DNA of 64,000 bases, taken from Diospyros lotus. Lineage: Eukaryota > Streptophyta > Magnoliopsida > Ericales > Ebenaceae. The notes beneath the pieces were generated by a model, which made no database searches, was not told the DNA's origin, and saw only the letters and a list, made by a program, of their open reading frames with translations. The stretch spans positions 26,818,366 through 26,882,365 of the forward strand of contig NC_068351.1 of the NCBI RefSeq assembly GCF_014633365.1, read 5' to 3'. Shown here piece after piece: positions 54,884 through 64,000 of this stretch. Numbering within the stretch: the stretch's first letter is position 1; each line of letters begins with the position of its first letter. Position numbers and translations under genes: made by a program.

Positions 54884-57560
54884 TGTAACGCCCCGCTCCC
54901 ACTTACGGGTGTTACTCGTGAACAATTACCCGAATTGTCCACTTGCCCGGTCTGTGATGAAGGGCGGATTATGTTTCAAGAAGAAACGCCTTAGGTAGGA
55001 ACTAGGCTCGTCATTCCCTTCCCTTAAACCCCAGGATTTTCTAACAGGATTGGGCTTTAAACCTCACCGCGTTTGGTTAAAAGAAACCTCGCGAAGACGC
55101 CCAATCATTATTTTCTCATTTGAATTTAATTCTTTTCCGACCAAGAATTTTACCGGGCTCCAAAAATCACCATTTAAACCAATCCATTGATGGATCATCA
55201 ATTTTGGAGGAAAACTCATCATTTTCAAATTTTTAAAATTTCAGCATTAATCTCCAAAATGCCCGAAAAATTCCTTTATTTTGAAAATTCCTCCGGGGCC
55301 TAAATTCAATTAAGAAATGCCCCAATTTCTCCCAAAAATTTCAAATTTTAAAAAAAAAATTGGCCGGCGGGGCCCACTGGCGCGGGCCGCGTTCGCCTAC
55401 CGCGCGCCCGCGCAGGGCCGCACGCCCGCATGCGCCCGCACGGGGCCGCGCGCCCTTGCGCCCATGCGGGGTTACACGCCCGCGCGCCTGGCCGCGCGTG
55501 CGGCCTCCTGCGCTCGCCAACCTGCGGGCGCAGTTGCCTGCCCCCGCGCGTGCACGGCCGCCCTGCGGCCTTCTGCTTGCTGGTAGCCCTCTGCTGCCTT
55601 TTTTACTTCTCTTCTTCTTTTTTTTTTTTTTCTTTCTTTCTCTTGGGGCCTCCTAACCCCAAAATTTCCAGAAATTAAAATGAATAAATAAACTTCATTT
55701 TCCTTTAATTTTAGCCTATTTTTCACCAAAATTAAGGCTTAAATTTATGCTCTTGATGTTTTCATAACATACATCAACCATCCACTAATTTGCAACCAAA
55801 GCTTACACAACCCTCTTGATGCTTAAATTCCCTTTTTATTAAAAATATAGCTTTACAATATGTTTGCTACATCATACATGAAATAAAAAAAATATTTTAC
55901 AACATGCTTAGGCTTCCAAAACCGAAGCTATATTACATGAGTTCCTTAGGGTCTTCATTTCATCAAGCATGCTTAACCTTCCAAGATCCCTTTCCTTCTT
56001 GCACATGAGATACCTACATGGTGAGGATAAAAACCTCATGAGCTATTAAGCTCAATAAGGGTGCAATGACAATAGTATGAACATGAAAATAAATGTGATG
56101 CCAATGCATGTATGCAACATGGTTAGGGCTTCCACATCCTCACAACCACCTTGGTTTGAGGCTTTAATCTACCCTACCCCACTCAACCTTATGGCCATAG
56201 GTCCTAGCACAAACAACATGCCAATGCACACATAGAATTCATGCATCATACTTACAACTTGCAAGCCACCATCCCATGGGGCTATCCCTTACCTTTTCCA
56301 TTTCTTTTGAAGCTTCAAGAATTTCCTAGCTTCACTTCTAACTCTTCCCATTGAAAGAATCTAGCCATATAATGGATCACAAAGTATTAAAGAAATTTCA
56401 AGAAAGGAAATTTAGCCTTAAAATGGCCAAGACACAAACTTTCTTACCTTTCTTTCTTCTTTATACTTTCTTCTCAATGGTAGACTTCTTCATTGCTTTC
56501 TTTCTTCTTTCTCTTCAAATGGGGAAAAGTTTGAGAGAAAGGCTCTCCTTCTCCTTTTATAGGCAATTATTTACTTTATTCATTTTGATTTAATTCTATG
56601 GTAAGAATAAATCCTAGCCCTTGGATTTAATGTGAGTTGGAAGAACCCATCCTAGCCATCCAAATAAAGCACAATCCATGTGCTCTTGTCTTCTTTAATC
56701 TCCACCATTAGATTTCTTTTACTTTTGAAGACTAGATCTCAACCATTCAAATCCCTTTACATGTGGCAATCCATGCCACTTCTCTTGAATCATCTCAATC
56801 ATTAGATTTTCAAGACTTAATCTCCTCCCCTTGGATCAAGTCTTCCATGCCAAAATAGCTATTTTTCTCATTTATTTTTAAGGGGACTAATTTCATGCCA
56901 TCACTTGAAAGACCACTTGAGAGACATAATTCATTTCCATAATGAATTAATTTAATGCCACCATTTTCCAACCATTAATGCATGACTATTTTCTTTTCCT
57001 TTTGCATTTTCTTTTTAAGCAACATTATCATTGCCTTCATTAAATGCTAGAAGGACTAATATCATTTCTTTTACATTTATTTAACTCTTCATTTAACTTG
57101 AACCACCACTTGCCAAGTGTCACTCCATGACACCATTCTTGGCTTCCAAACTTTAATCTCATCCATCCATGTGGCATCCCCACATTTATTCACCAAATTT
57201 AGGGAAAATTAATTATTTTCTCACATAATTCAATATTCACCATTTTCCCTATTTCCATAATTAAATTCTTTTATGGAATTAAATTCCAAATTCCAAAATA
57301 CCCTTTGTGAATTTATTAATCCCTTATCTCCACATAATTACAAAATTGGGATTTAATTCACCTACTGACCTAATTCCTCATAGGAATTATTTTCAATTTA
57401 CCAAAATACCCTTTTATTGGATTTCCCTATCCAAATTTCCAAAATACCCCTCTCATAGGGCACCCTCAATCTCAAGGATCCAACACCTTCTCATGGGCAT
57501 TTTTGGAATTTTCTCACTTTCTTTTTTATTCTTTTAACACCGGTAACACCGGGTGTTACA
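54884..57560 (-). mobile_element. Solo LTR, relative of family A (2677 bp)
   Basis: TGTAACGCCCCGCTCCCACT at the left and CCGGTAACACCGGGTGTTACA-like sequence at the right, bordered by the perfect target duplication CACAA (54879-54883 and 57561-57565). The first ~37 bases match family A closely; the body is diverged. A GC-rich block lies at about 55365-55590. The overlapping Ala/Arg-rich frames there and the Leu/Phe-rich frame 56351-56593 are not considered genes. Confidence 0.88.
55365..55590. other. GC-rich block inside solo LTR
   Basis: About 225 bp of GC-rich sequence with repeated CGCGCCCG / CCCGCGC strings in a strongly AT-rich LTR, followed by a poly-T/CT run (55600-55645). It has the same relative place as the blocks in the family-A LTRs. 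Confidence 0.75.
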
Positions 57561-58208
57561 CACAAGGATTGTGCTAGTGTTTAAAGGTTGAGATTAAGTC
57601 TCTTGAATTAAAGAGAAATCAATGGCTAAGATGTGATCTTGAGTCTTGGCATGGATTGAGTAGAAAAGCTCTATAAATAGGGAGTTGGGAAATTAGTTCA
57701 AGGTTTCCCCACATGTAAAGAGAAAGAAAGAAAGAAGAGCTAAGGTTAAGAGAAGGAAGGAGAAAGGCTAGCAAGAGGTAAGCCTTGTTTCCTTCTCTTG
57801 AAGTAGCTTTTAATGTTTATGTATAAGAGCTAAGGTTGTATTTTGTTTTCTTTAAGGTGATTTAAAGTCAAAGAGAGTCTTGGCTTGTGGTAGTGTTGAA
57901 GCTTCAAAGATAAAAGGTAAGGGATAACCCCAAGTGGTGGGGTTTTGCTTGCATTTGTACATGTTTTGAATGAGTTGCATGTAATGGTCTTATTGCATGT
58001 TTGTGTTCTAGTGGACCTATGGCCATAAGGAGGACTAGTGATGAGAGAAGGGTTGTTGGTGCCTTAACCTAAGTGGTTATGAGGGCATGGAAGACTACCC
58101 ATAATATGCATTGCATTTGCATTACATGTTTATATTCTCATGTTACATCTACATTTGCATAGCACCCTTACTGAGCTTTGGCTCATAAGGTCCTTTGACC
58201 TCTATGTA

Positions 58209-59994
58209 TGTAATACCCAAAGTTTTCCTAGGCATTGTTGTTTAAGAAATAAAACATTTCCTTGGAAATCGAAGGATACATGTGAAGTTCCGAGCTAATC
58301 GCCGAGGAACGAATGAAGGGTTTTCTGAAAAATCACGGAAACTATCGCAAGGGGACATCATCTAAGGTATTTTGGAGAAGTTTAAGGAGTTATAGGGGCT
58401 CAAGGGATATAAGTGCAAATAAGTATTTGGGTTAAAGAGTTATTTGTAAGAAGTTAAAATATCTTGTAACTAGTTAGTTAAAGGAACCAAGTAAGCTAAC
58501 TTAGTTAGGAGACATAATCATGAGGAATCTTGAAAAAATCAAATTAACATGTGGTGGCACATGTTTAAAAGGACACATGTCACAAGGGGGAGAAATGGTT
58601 CAAATCTCAAGGGACACTTGGCACAATCCTACGAAAGTGATGATTACAACCTTATCTAAGTGACACATGGCAAGTGACACATGGCACTCTTGGATTGGCC
58701 ATAAATGCCTATAAATACCAAGGCCATGGAAGGGAAATTCTCACCATTAGTCAAGAGGAAAAGGGGAGGTGAGTTGAGAGGAGAAGCTTTGCCCAAAAAT
58801 AGAGTGGTAAAACACTTCGTCGGAAAAGTTGGACCGCCACCGTAAAAGGCATTAAACAGCGACAAAACAGCAAGGTAATTCTAATTTCTTTCCGTAGTTC
58901 GATAGATAATTGAATAAGGGTCGTGTGGTTTCAAACGGAAGTCAAATCGGAGTTCGGATGAGGGAGAACGGGCCAAAAAAACCTCAAGACGGCAAAGCTG
59001 GAGGGGCGGCGCGTGCAGTTCACGCGCCACCTGACTGCCGCGAGTGGAGCGCGTGGGGATCCTTCCCCAAGCGCGTGAAGGCGCATGAGATGTCCTCTTG
59101 GGTCCAAATTTTGTACAGTTGGTCCTTAAATGTTTCCCTAGGACCTCATATAAAAATAGTTTAGGTTTGAGTTTCGAAGTTATGTTATTTTTGCAGAAAA
59201 ACTTTCCCGAACCCTATGAACAGTACTTTAGAGCTTTTGAATCAGCAAGGTGAGTGCTTCTTGCATCTTTATATTACATACCGAACATTTTGTCTTCACA
59301 CGGGTAAGGGTGATTACTTGCATAAGCATGACTTTCCTTTAAATCAAGCATTTTCTCTTTCTTTGTCATGCATCACTTGGTGTGTGTGGCTAGCTGAAGT
59401 CAGGATCTCATGTTAGACTGGTGAAAAGTCTTGGAGATGTGAGAACATGATTGATCAGCGGGGGTGATTGCAACACCTCGGCGTCACTACCACACAGGCG
59501 GTTTCATATCATTCTACATATCCCATCACATGCATGTTATCTCTTCTTGTTGCACTCACTTAGATATAACTATCTAACTTGGGTGTCTCATACCCCTGGA
59601 ACATTCAACGTTCCAGGTGGGTTAGTCGTGACAGGTGCCCCGGAATCAAGTCAGAGGAAAGGAAAGGAAGTGGTTCTTGGATAGTTAGCTCCTTTACGTT
59701 TCAATTGCAAAGCGTTGTACTATTACTTTAGTGTGAGTTTTACTTGTTGTAAAAGGGAGCCTAAATGATCCCTAGATTTTCAAGTTGTATTATGGCTTTT
59801 CAGATGGTTTTTGTGTTAAAAGCATATAGTGGAAGCCTTAAATATCTAGCTTATGGTTTTATAAAGCTTTCAGGTTCGATCCTTGCTTCTGTTGGCAAAG
59901 GCTTCCATAAACGCCCTTTGATTACCATACGGTTGCTAGCGTTATCATGCATCTTTGTATGTGTACCTTGGAAAAAGAAAAGTGGGGCGTTACA
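58209..59994 (+). repeat. 5' LTR of Tekay/Del-like element
   Basis: 1786 bp, TGTAATACCCAAAGTTTTCC to AGTGGGGCGTTACA. A TATAAATA box at 58710 and a small GC-rich block at about 58998-59090 are inside. The short frames 58910-59164 and 59451-59684 are judged incidental. Confidence 0.85.
58710..58717 (+). promoter_or_regulatory. TATA box of Tekay/Del-like LTR
   Basis: TATAAATA (GCCTATAAATACCAAGG) in the LTR, about 1.28 kb before its end; plausible promoter core for the genomic RNA. Confidence 0.55.
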
Positions 59995-59996
59995 GT

Positions 59997-60008
59997 TGGT
60001 ATCAGAGC
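59997..60008 (+). other. Primer-binding site of Tekay/Del-like element
   Basis: TGGTATCAGAGC, two bases after the LTR end. Initiator-Met tRNA type. Confidence 0.92.
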
Positions 60009-60079
60009 TGGATTTACATAACTCGATTAAGTTTTCTTACATGATTGACTTTGAGGATGTTTTTGGTTAAATACAAGAA

Positions 60080-60481
60080 ATGGACCCCAACGTAGTTGAA
60101 CATCAAAACCAGCGCATTATCATGGGGTGGTGGACCATGCAGTTAGGGGGAGTGTATATGATCCCTGGAGATGCCTTAGGAGATTTTCTTGATGTTGTAT
60201 CACCTATCATCATGGAGCTTCCACCGGACGTAGTGGTGCCGCATCTGGCAGGACTCCAAGTAGCCTACTTAGTTTCCCTACTCACCCCCGAGTGGAAGGA
60301 TGCAGGAAATCATCTCATCATCCATGAGGTTCACCCCGATTTCATAGCTTTCATGGACCGCTTACGTGAGGTCGAGGCTCTCATGGCTGATCAGGTTATG
60401 CCTGCGTTTGTGGAGGTACCCGTGCAAGAGCCCGAGGAACGTGCCCTGACACCCCCATCTGGGTCCGAGGACGAGGAGTGA
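60080..60481 (+). CDS. Extra ORF upstream of gag, unknown function
   Basis: An uninterrupted 133-codon frame begins 71 bp after the PBS (ATG in AGAAATGGACC, a fair plant start context). The product starts MDPNVVEHQNQRIIMGWWTM, has a hydrophobic/aromatic middle (PPDVVVPHLAGLQVAYLVSL) and a strongly acidic tail (LTPPSGSEDEE). Basic residues are few, and there is no zinc knuckle, membrane segment or signal peptide. It is in a different phase from gag and separated from it by about 1 kb. I do not recognise it. It could be an element-encoded accessory protein, a duplicated or captured gag-like N-terminus, or chance; its position and clean frame favour a real element ORF. Confidence 0.5.
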   Translation: MDPNVVEHQNQRIIMGWWTMQLGGVYMIPGDALGDFLDVVSPIIMELPPDVVVPHLAGLQVAYLVSLLTPEWKDAGNHLIIHEVHPDFIAFMDRLREVEALMADQVMPAFVEVPVQEPEERALTPPSGSEDEE

Positions 60482-61506
60482 TGACGGTTGGAGGTGTAGG
60501 AAGATAATTTTTGGTTCACGTAAATTTTGGAAATGTATATAAGGGAAGTAGAATAGTGGCGGATATGGCTTATACATATGTATACATAAAATAGCGATAG
60601 TGGCGGATATAGCTCATATGTATGTATACTTAGAATAGCAGGGTAGGCAGGTCGTGGTAAGGGAATGAACCTCTATGTGTGTATAAATAAAAGGTGGTGA
60701 TGTAATATACAAGATGTTATAGTCGTACTAATCTTGATGGTTTATGGTGACAGGTTATGTAAAACATAAGGAAGAAGGAACCCGAAGGAATGACACCTAA
60801 ACCCGATGAGAAAGTGGATTAAGGAAGGAAAGAGTAAGTTGGTCGTTCGGTAGGTTAAACTACTCTATTGCCATAACTAAGAAGCATATTGGATTTTGGC
60901 AGGTAATTTTGGTTTGACATATAAAGTTCTAGTTATTGCTTCTTGGAACTTGATGGTTATTATTTCTTGGAAATTGGTGGTTATTGTACCAAGAAGTTGA
61001 TGATTGTTACTTTCCAAAAAAAAAAGGGGGAAGAAGAAGAAGTGATGGTTATTGCTTTGGAGATGTGATGGTCATTATCATTTGGAGATTTGTTGACTGC
61101 TCTTTAGGAATTTGATGAACTAGGACTAACCGATCTTATTTAGGATGCCTTGAGTAATGGTTTGTGAAATGAACAAGTGATTGCAGGTGAAGGATTAGAA
61201 ACCTTGAGGATTTTGGACAAACTAACTTGGAAGGTTGTTGATGTTATAGGAATTTTGGGAATGTATTGTAAATCTAAGGGCCCCGAGTATGTAGTAAGAA
61301 CCATAAGAGGTTGTTACAATATGGAATTTGGGACTTGGGGATTTGCATGGCTTTATAAGACCCCTCATATGGGTATGGATAGGTGGGTGATTGTCATATA
61401 AAAGGTTAGGACGAGTGGTTGCATGCTTTATTTTATTGACTGGGTGTATATCTTTGGGAGAATATGTTTATAAATTGTCCTTGAAATTTATTGTAAATGG
61501 TTTCAG
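60482..61506 (+). other. Region between upstream ORF and gag, non-coding
   Basis: About 1 kb with a 45-bp direct repeat (60551-60639, GATAGTGGCGGATAT core, followed by ATGTATAC) and many loose repeats of TTGATGGTTATTGCTT (60935-61110). A 74-codon frame at 61177-61401 has no recognisable feature. Confidence 0.65.
60551..60639. repeat. Two 45-bp direct repeats
   Basis: Unit GAATAGTGGCGGATATGGCT followed by a TATACATATGTATAC-like palindromic part and AATAGC, repeated once with about ten percent change by eye. Confidence 0.8.
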
Positions 61507-62247
61507 ATGGTAAACACTCGCCGAACCAGGAACCCTAGGCGTAGAAACAACGTTCGAGAGGAGGAGATGCAGGACCAGCACGAGGAAGGGACGGAGATGC
61601 CCCAAGGTAACCCACTGCCAGAAGGGAACCAAGGAGGAGGAACTCGTATGGATCAAATGGAACGAGTCTTGGGAAGTATGGTCACCCTTATGCGAGGAAC
61701 ACAACCAGCGGGTCAGGTTATCCCCCGAAATCCTAATGTTAGCGACAGGTTCCAGCGGTTGAACCCGCCTGTTTTTCAAGGAAAGGCAGGGACTGACCCT
61801 TGTGAGAGTGAGTTTTGGCTGGAGCAAGTCGAAAAGATCTTTGACTTTATTGGCTGTGAGGAGGAGGATAAAGTTGGTTGTGCAACATTTATGCTTCGTG
61901 ATGAAGCTGACCAGTGGTGGAAAATGATGCAGAGAACCCTACAAGGTCCTGAAGGACGAGGTACGCCAGTTACTACATGGGTGCAGTTTAAGGAACTTTT
62001 TAATACAAAATACTTTCCTTTGTGTAAGAAAATGGAGAAAGGTCGGGAGTTCATGAATCTAAAACAAACTGGGGACATGTCCGTCGCCCAATACGAGGAT
62101 CACTTCACAAGGCTGATCAAGTATATGCCTATATACAACCTGGACGAGGAAGCCAAAGCGCAGAAGTTCCTTGGAGGACTGAAGTGGAAGATTCAACTAG
62201 CCTTAAGCTCCTTAGGGACACGCACCTATGCAGAAGTGGTGCTGTAA
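61507..62247 (+). pseudogene. Tekay/Del-like gag, capsid part
   Basis: The ATG at 61507 opens MVNTRRTRNPRRRNNVREEE, a basic start usual for this group. Residues about 90-240 form the retrotransposon-gag core: FQGKAGTDPCESEFWLEQVE, AQYEDHFTRLIKYMPIYNLD and EEAKAQKFLGGLKWKIQLAL. A TAA at 62245-62247 interrupts the frame where related proteins read through (YAEVV-X-ALTVE); the same phase continues at once into the zinc-knuckle region. This is probably a single nonsense mutation and separates capsid from nucleocapsid and pol. Confidence 0.88.
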
Positions 62248-64000
62248 GCCTTGACGGTAGAAAGCAACTTTCGGCGAATGGAGACTTTGGGAACGGAATT
62301 TCGTGGGCCCGAGGATGGAAGGTTGGGAAGAAAGCATGACTTGGGGACTCAAGGGAGGAAGTTCAAGACCAAAGGTTCATGCCCGAAATGTCAGAAATAT
62401 CATCCAGGGAAGCCTTGTGGGACAGGAGCCCAAGGATGCTATTCTTGTGGAGGAACTGGCCACGTGGCTCGGGATTGCCCAAAGGGGATCGTGTGTTTCA
62501 CTTGCCAGAAGCCTGGTCATATCTCTCGCGACTGCCCTCAAAAGAAAGGTATTGTTCAATTCAGGGCGAATAAAGGAAGCATGGAGCCACAACGGGGACG
62601 CGTATTTAGTTTGACGAGAGAAGACGCCAGTGCCAACCCATCAATAATACAAGGTACAATGATCTTTCTTGATACGCCGGTGCAAGTATTGATAGACCCA
62701 GGGTCTACTCATTCATTTGTATCGTATGCATTGGCACGTTGTTTAAAATTGGAATTGGGAGAACTAGGGTGTCCCATGATAGTATCTACCCCTTTTGGAA
62801 AACAAGTAGAAACACATACAGGCTATGGGGATGGACGGATCGTATTGGGGAATAATGAATTTTCAGTCGAACTTACGTCCCTAGATATTCAGGATTTTGA
62901 CATAATCTTGGGGATGGATTTCTTGACTAAATATAATGCAAAAATTAACTATCAAGAAAAGACAGTTGAGTTACAAACAGATAATGGAACTTGGGAGAAG
63001 TTTCGAGGGAAAAATGGGAGTGGGAGAATCAAATGGATAACAGCCCTTAAAGCTGTTAGGATGTTAGGGAAAGGAGCATATGGCTACCTAGCTTGTGTAC
63101 AGGAGAATAACAAAAAGGTTGGGCTTGGGAAAGTGGCCATAGTAAGAGACTTTCCTGATGTGTTTCCTGAAGACTTACCTGAACTACCCCCTTATCGGGA
63201 AATTGAGCTTGCCATAGATGTCCTACCAGGGACAGACCCTATATCAATACCTCCTTATAGGATGGCCCTAGCAGAATTAAGGAAATTGAAAAGTCAGCTG
63301 CAGGATCTTTTGGACAAGGGTTTTATCCAACCTAGCATGTCACCTTGTGGAGCACCTATATTGTTTGTAAAGAAAAAAGACGGGAGTCTAAGGATGTGCA
63401 TAGATTACCGTCAACTGAATAAGGTTACTATAAAAAACAAGTATCCGCTCCCTAGAATTGATGAGTTATTTGACCAGTTACAAGGTGCTAGGGTATTCTC
63501 GAAGATAGATTTGAGGTCGGGCTACTACCAGTTGCGAATCAAGAAGGAGGATGTATTGAAAACTGCCTTTAGATCTCGTTATGGACACTATGAGTACTTG
63601 GTGATGCCATTTGGGTTGACTAACGCACCAGCAGCCTTTGTGGACTTGATGAATAGGATATTCAGGCCATACCTAGACCAGTTTGTGATTGTGTTTATTG
63701 ATGATATTCTAATATATTCAACTAGCAGGGAGGAACATGAGTGACACTTGGAAACAGTCCTAAAGACGTTACGGGAGCATCGATTATATGCCAAATTTTC
63801 TAAATGTGAGTTTTGGCTAACCCAAATAGCTTTTCTGGGTCATGTCATATCAGAGGAAGGAATAGCGGTGGATCCTTCAAAAGTTGAGACAATAAGGAAT
63901 TGGGAGCAACCTAAGACCGTAACTGAGGTGCGTAGTTTTTTGGGGCTGGCAGGTTATTATAGAAAATATGTTGAAGGATTTTCTCATATTGCTTTACCAC
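62248..64000 (+). pseudogene. Tekay/Del-like gag-pol: nucleocapsid, protease, RT
   Basis: The phase of gag continues. Two CCHC knuckles ([14 protein letters not shown] and [14 protein letters not shown], residues about 63-95 of the frame starting at 62251) bind RNA. The protease motif [16 protein letters not shown] is at residues 147-161, then [18 protein letters not shown] follows: [80 protein letters not shown] and [12 protein letters not shown] with both catalytic Asp present. A TGA at 63742-63744 replaces the Trp/Gln codon expected in EEHE-X-HLETVL; afterwards the phase runs open to the window edge ([20 protein letters not shown]). RNase H, integrase and any chromodomain lie outside. Confidence 0.92.

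Larger units (their letters stand above)
54023..58208 (+). repeat. Family-A LTR, plus orientation, interrupted and truncated
   Basis: Begins TGTAATACCCTTGATAAGTC, the reverse complement of the LTR end seen at 4665, 43403 and 53075. It runs 54023-54883, is interrupted by a solo LTR, and resumes 57566-58208. It then breaks off at TCTATGTA where the Tekay-like LTR starts. A TATA box (CTCTATAAATAGGG) sits near 57671. About 1.5 kb of LTR is visible; the rest and any internal region should lie beyond the right edge. Confidence 0.85.
58209..64000 (+). mobile_element. Tekay/Del-like chromovirus, 5' part (runs off window)
   Basis: LTR (58209-59994), PBS, an extra ORF (60080-60481), gag and gag-pol through RT to the right edge. 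LTR ends TGTAATACCC and GGGGCGTTACA resemble family A, suggesting related lineages. Two CCHC knuckles, a DPGSTHSF protease and FIDDIL in RT place it among Ty3/gypsy chromoviruses, most like Tekay/Del by my recall of RT sequences. The left 5-bp flank is ATGTA; its partner would be beyond the window. Only two in-frame stops are visible, so it is the best preserved pol here. Confidence 0.85.

Noticed and set aside
55317..55729. GC-rich frames in the 54884-57560 solo LTR
   Set aside because: Located inside an LTR with perfect TSD, no protein features, frames present on both strands.
59765..60070. 101-codon plus-strand frame before the upstream ORF
   Set aside because: It crosses the LTR end and the PBS, so it cannot be a separate gene of the element; probably chance.

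Overview
This window is plant nuclear DNA, almost certainly angiosperm heterochromatin. It is AT-rich and made almost wholly of LTR retrotransposons nested in one another. I found no convincing host gene, tRNA, rRNA, CRISPR array or bacterial-type operon. Plant diagnostics are primer-binding sites of the initiator-Met tRNA type (TGGTATCAGAGC), the Athila-type PBS (TGGCGCCGTTGCCGGGG), a Tat-lineage gypsy pol with two RNase H domains, plant Ty1/copia pol remains, and a Tekay/Del-like chromovirus. Every coding region seen belongs to a retroelement, and nearly all are broken.

Left part (1-13516). A minus-strand Tat-like gypsy element (gag and start of protease, LTR ending at 5028) carries a 2.7-kb solo LTR at 1949-4665 (target duplication GTCTG). 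Next come the 5' end of another element (PBS at 5550) and an unassigned LTR-like segment beginning at 5763. Into that segment a complete but nearly coding-free Athila-like element (6448-11250, minus strand, two 1349-bp LTRs, TSD TGTGT) has inserted. An Athila-related LTR with a striking cluster of ATTCGAATG motifs occupies about 12126-13516.

Middle (13517-36150). A second minus-strand Tat-like element is split into three blocks: integrase at 13517-14669, RNase H at 22500-22902, and gag-protease-RT plus LTR at 32558-36150. Two related plus-strand Ty1/copia elements split it. One is at 14670-22499, with its right end lost together with part of the host. The other is at 22903-32557, with TSD CCGAT and an unusual truncated-LTR/full-LTR tandem at its left end.

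Right part (36151-64000). A plus-strand Tat element (LTR, gag, protease, RT-RNase H, second RNase H, integrase) runs from 36151 to 54022. It is cut by a minus-strand, apparently non-coding, LARD-like element at 41291-53075 (TSD ACTCC), which itself holds a solo Athila LTR at 46356-47612 (TSD GCTGC). The Tat element ends at an LTR fragment of the same family as the LARD-like element but opposite orientation (54023-58208). That fragment contains a 2.7-kb solo LTR (54884-57560, TSD CACAA) and is interrupted by a plus-strand Tekay/Del-like element from 58209 to the window edge. This last element has a clean LTR, a PBS, an extra 133-codon ORF upstream of gag, and a gag-pol frame broken by only two visible in-frame stops.

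The window therefore reads as an insertion history. Direct flanking duplications give a firm order for most events, and the point mutations in the older elements look mostly like C-to-T / G-to-A changes, as expected of methylated, silenced repeats. The observations most worth following are the upstream ORF of the Tekay-like element, the non-coding element with its 80-bp repeats, the GC-rich blocks that recur in unrelated retroelements, and the copia LTR-LTR tandem.
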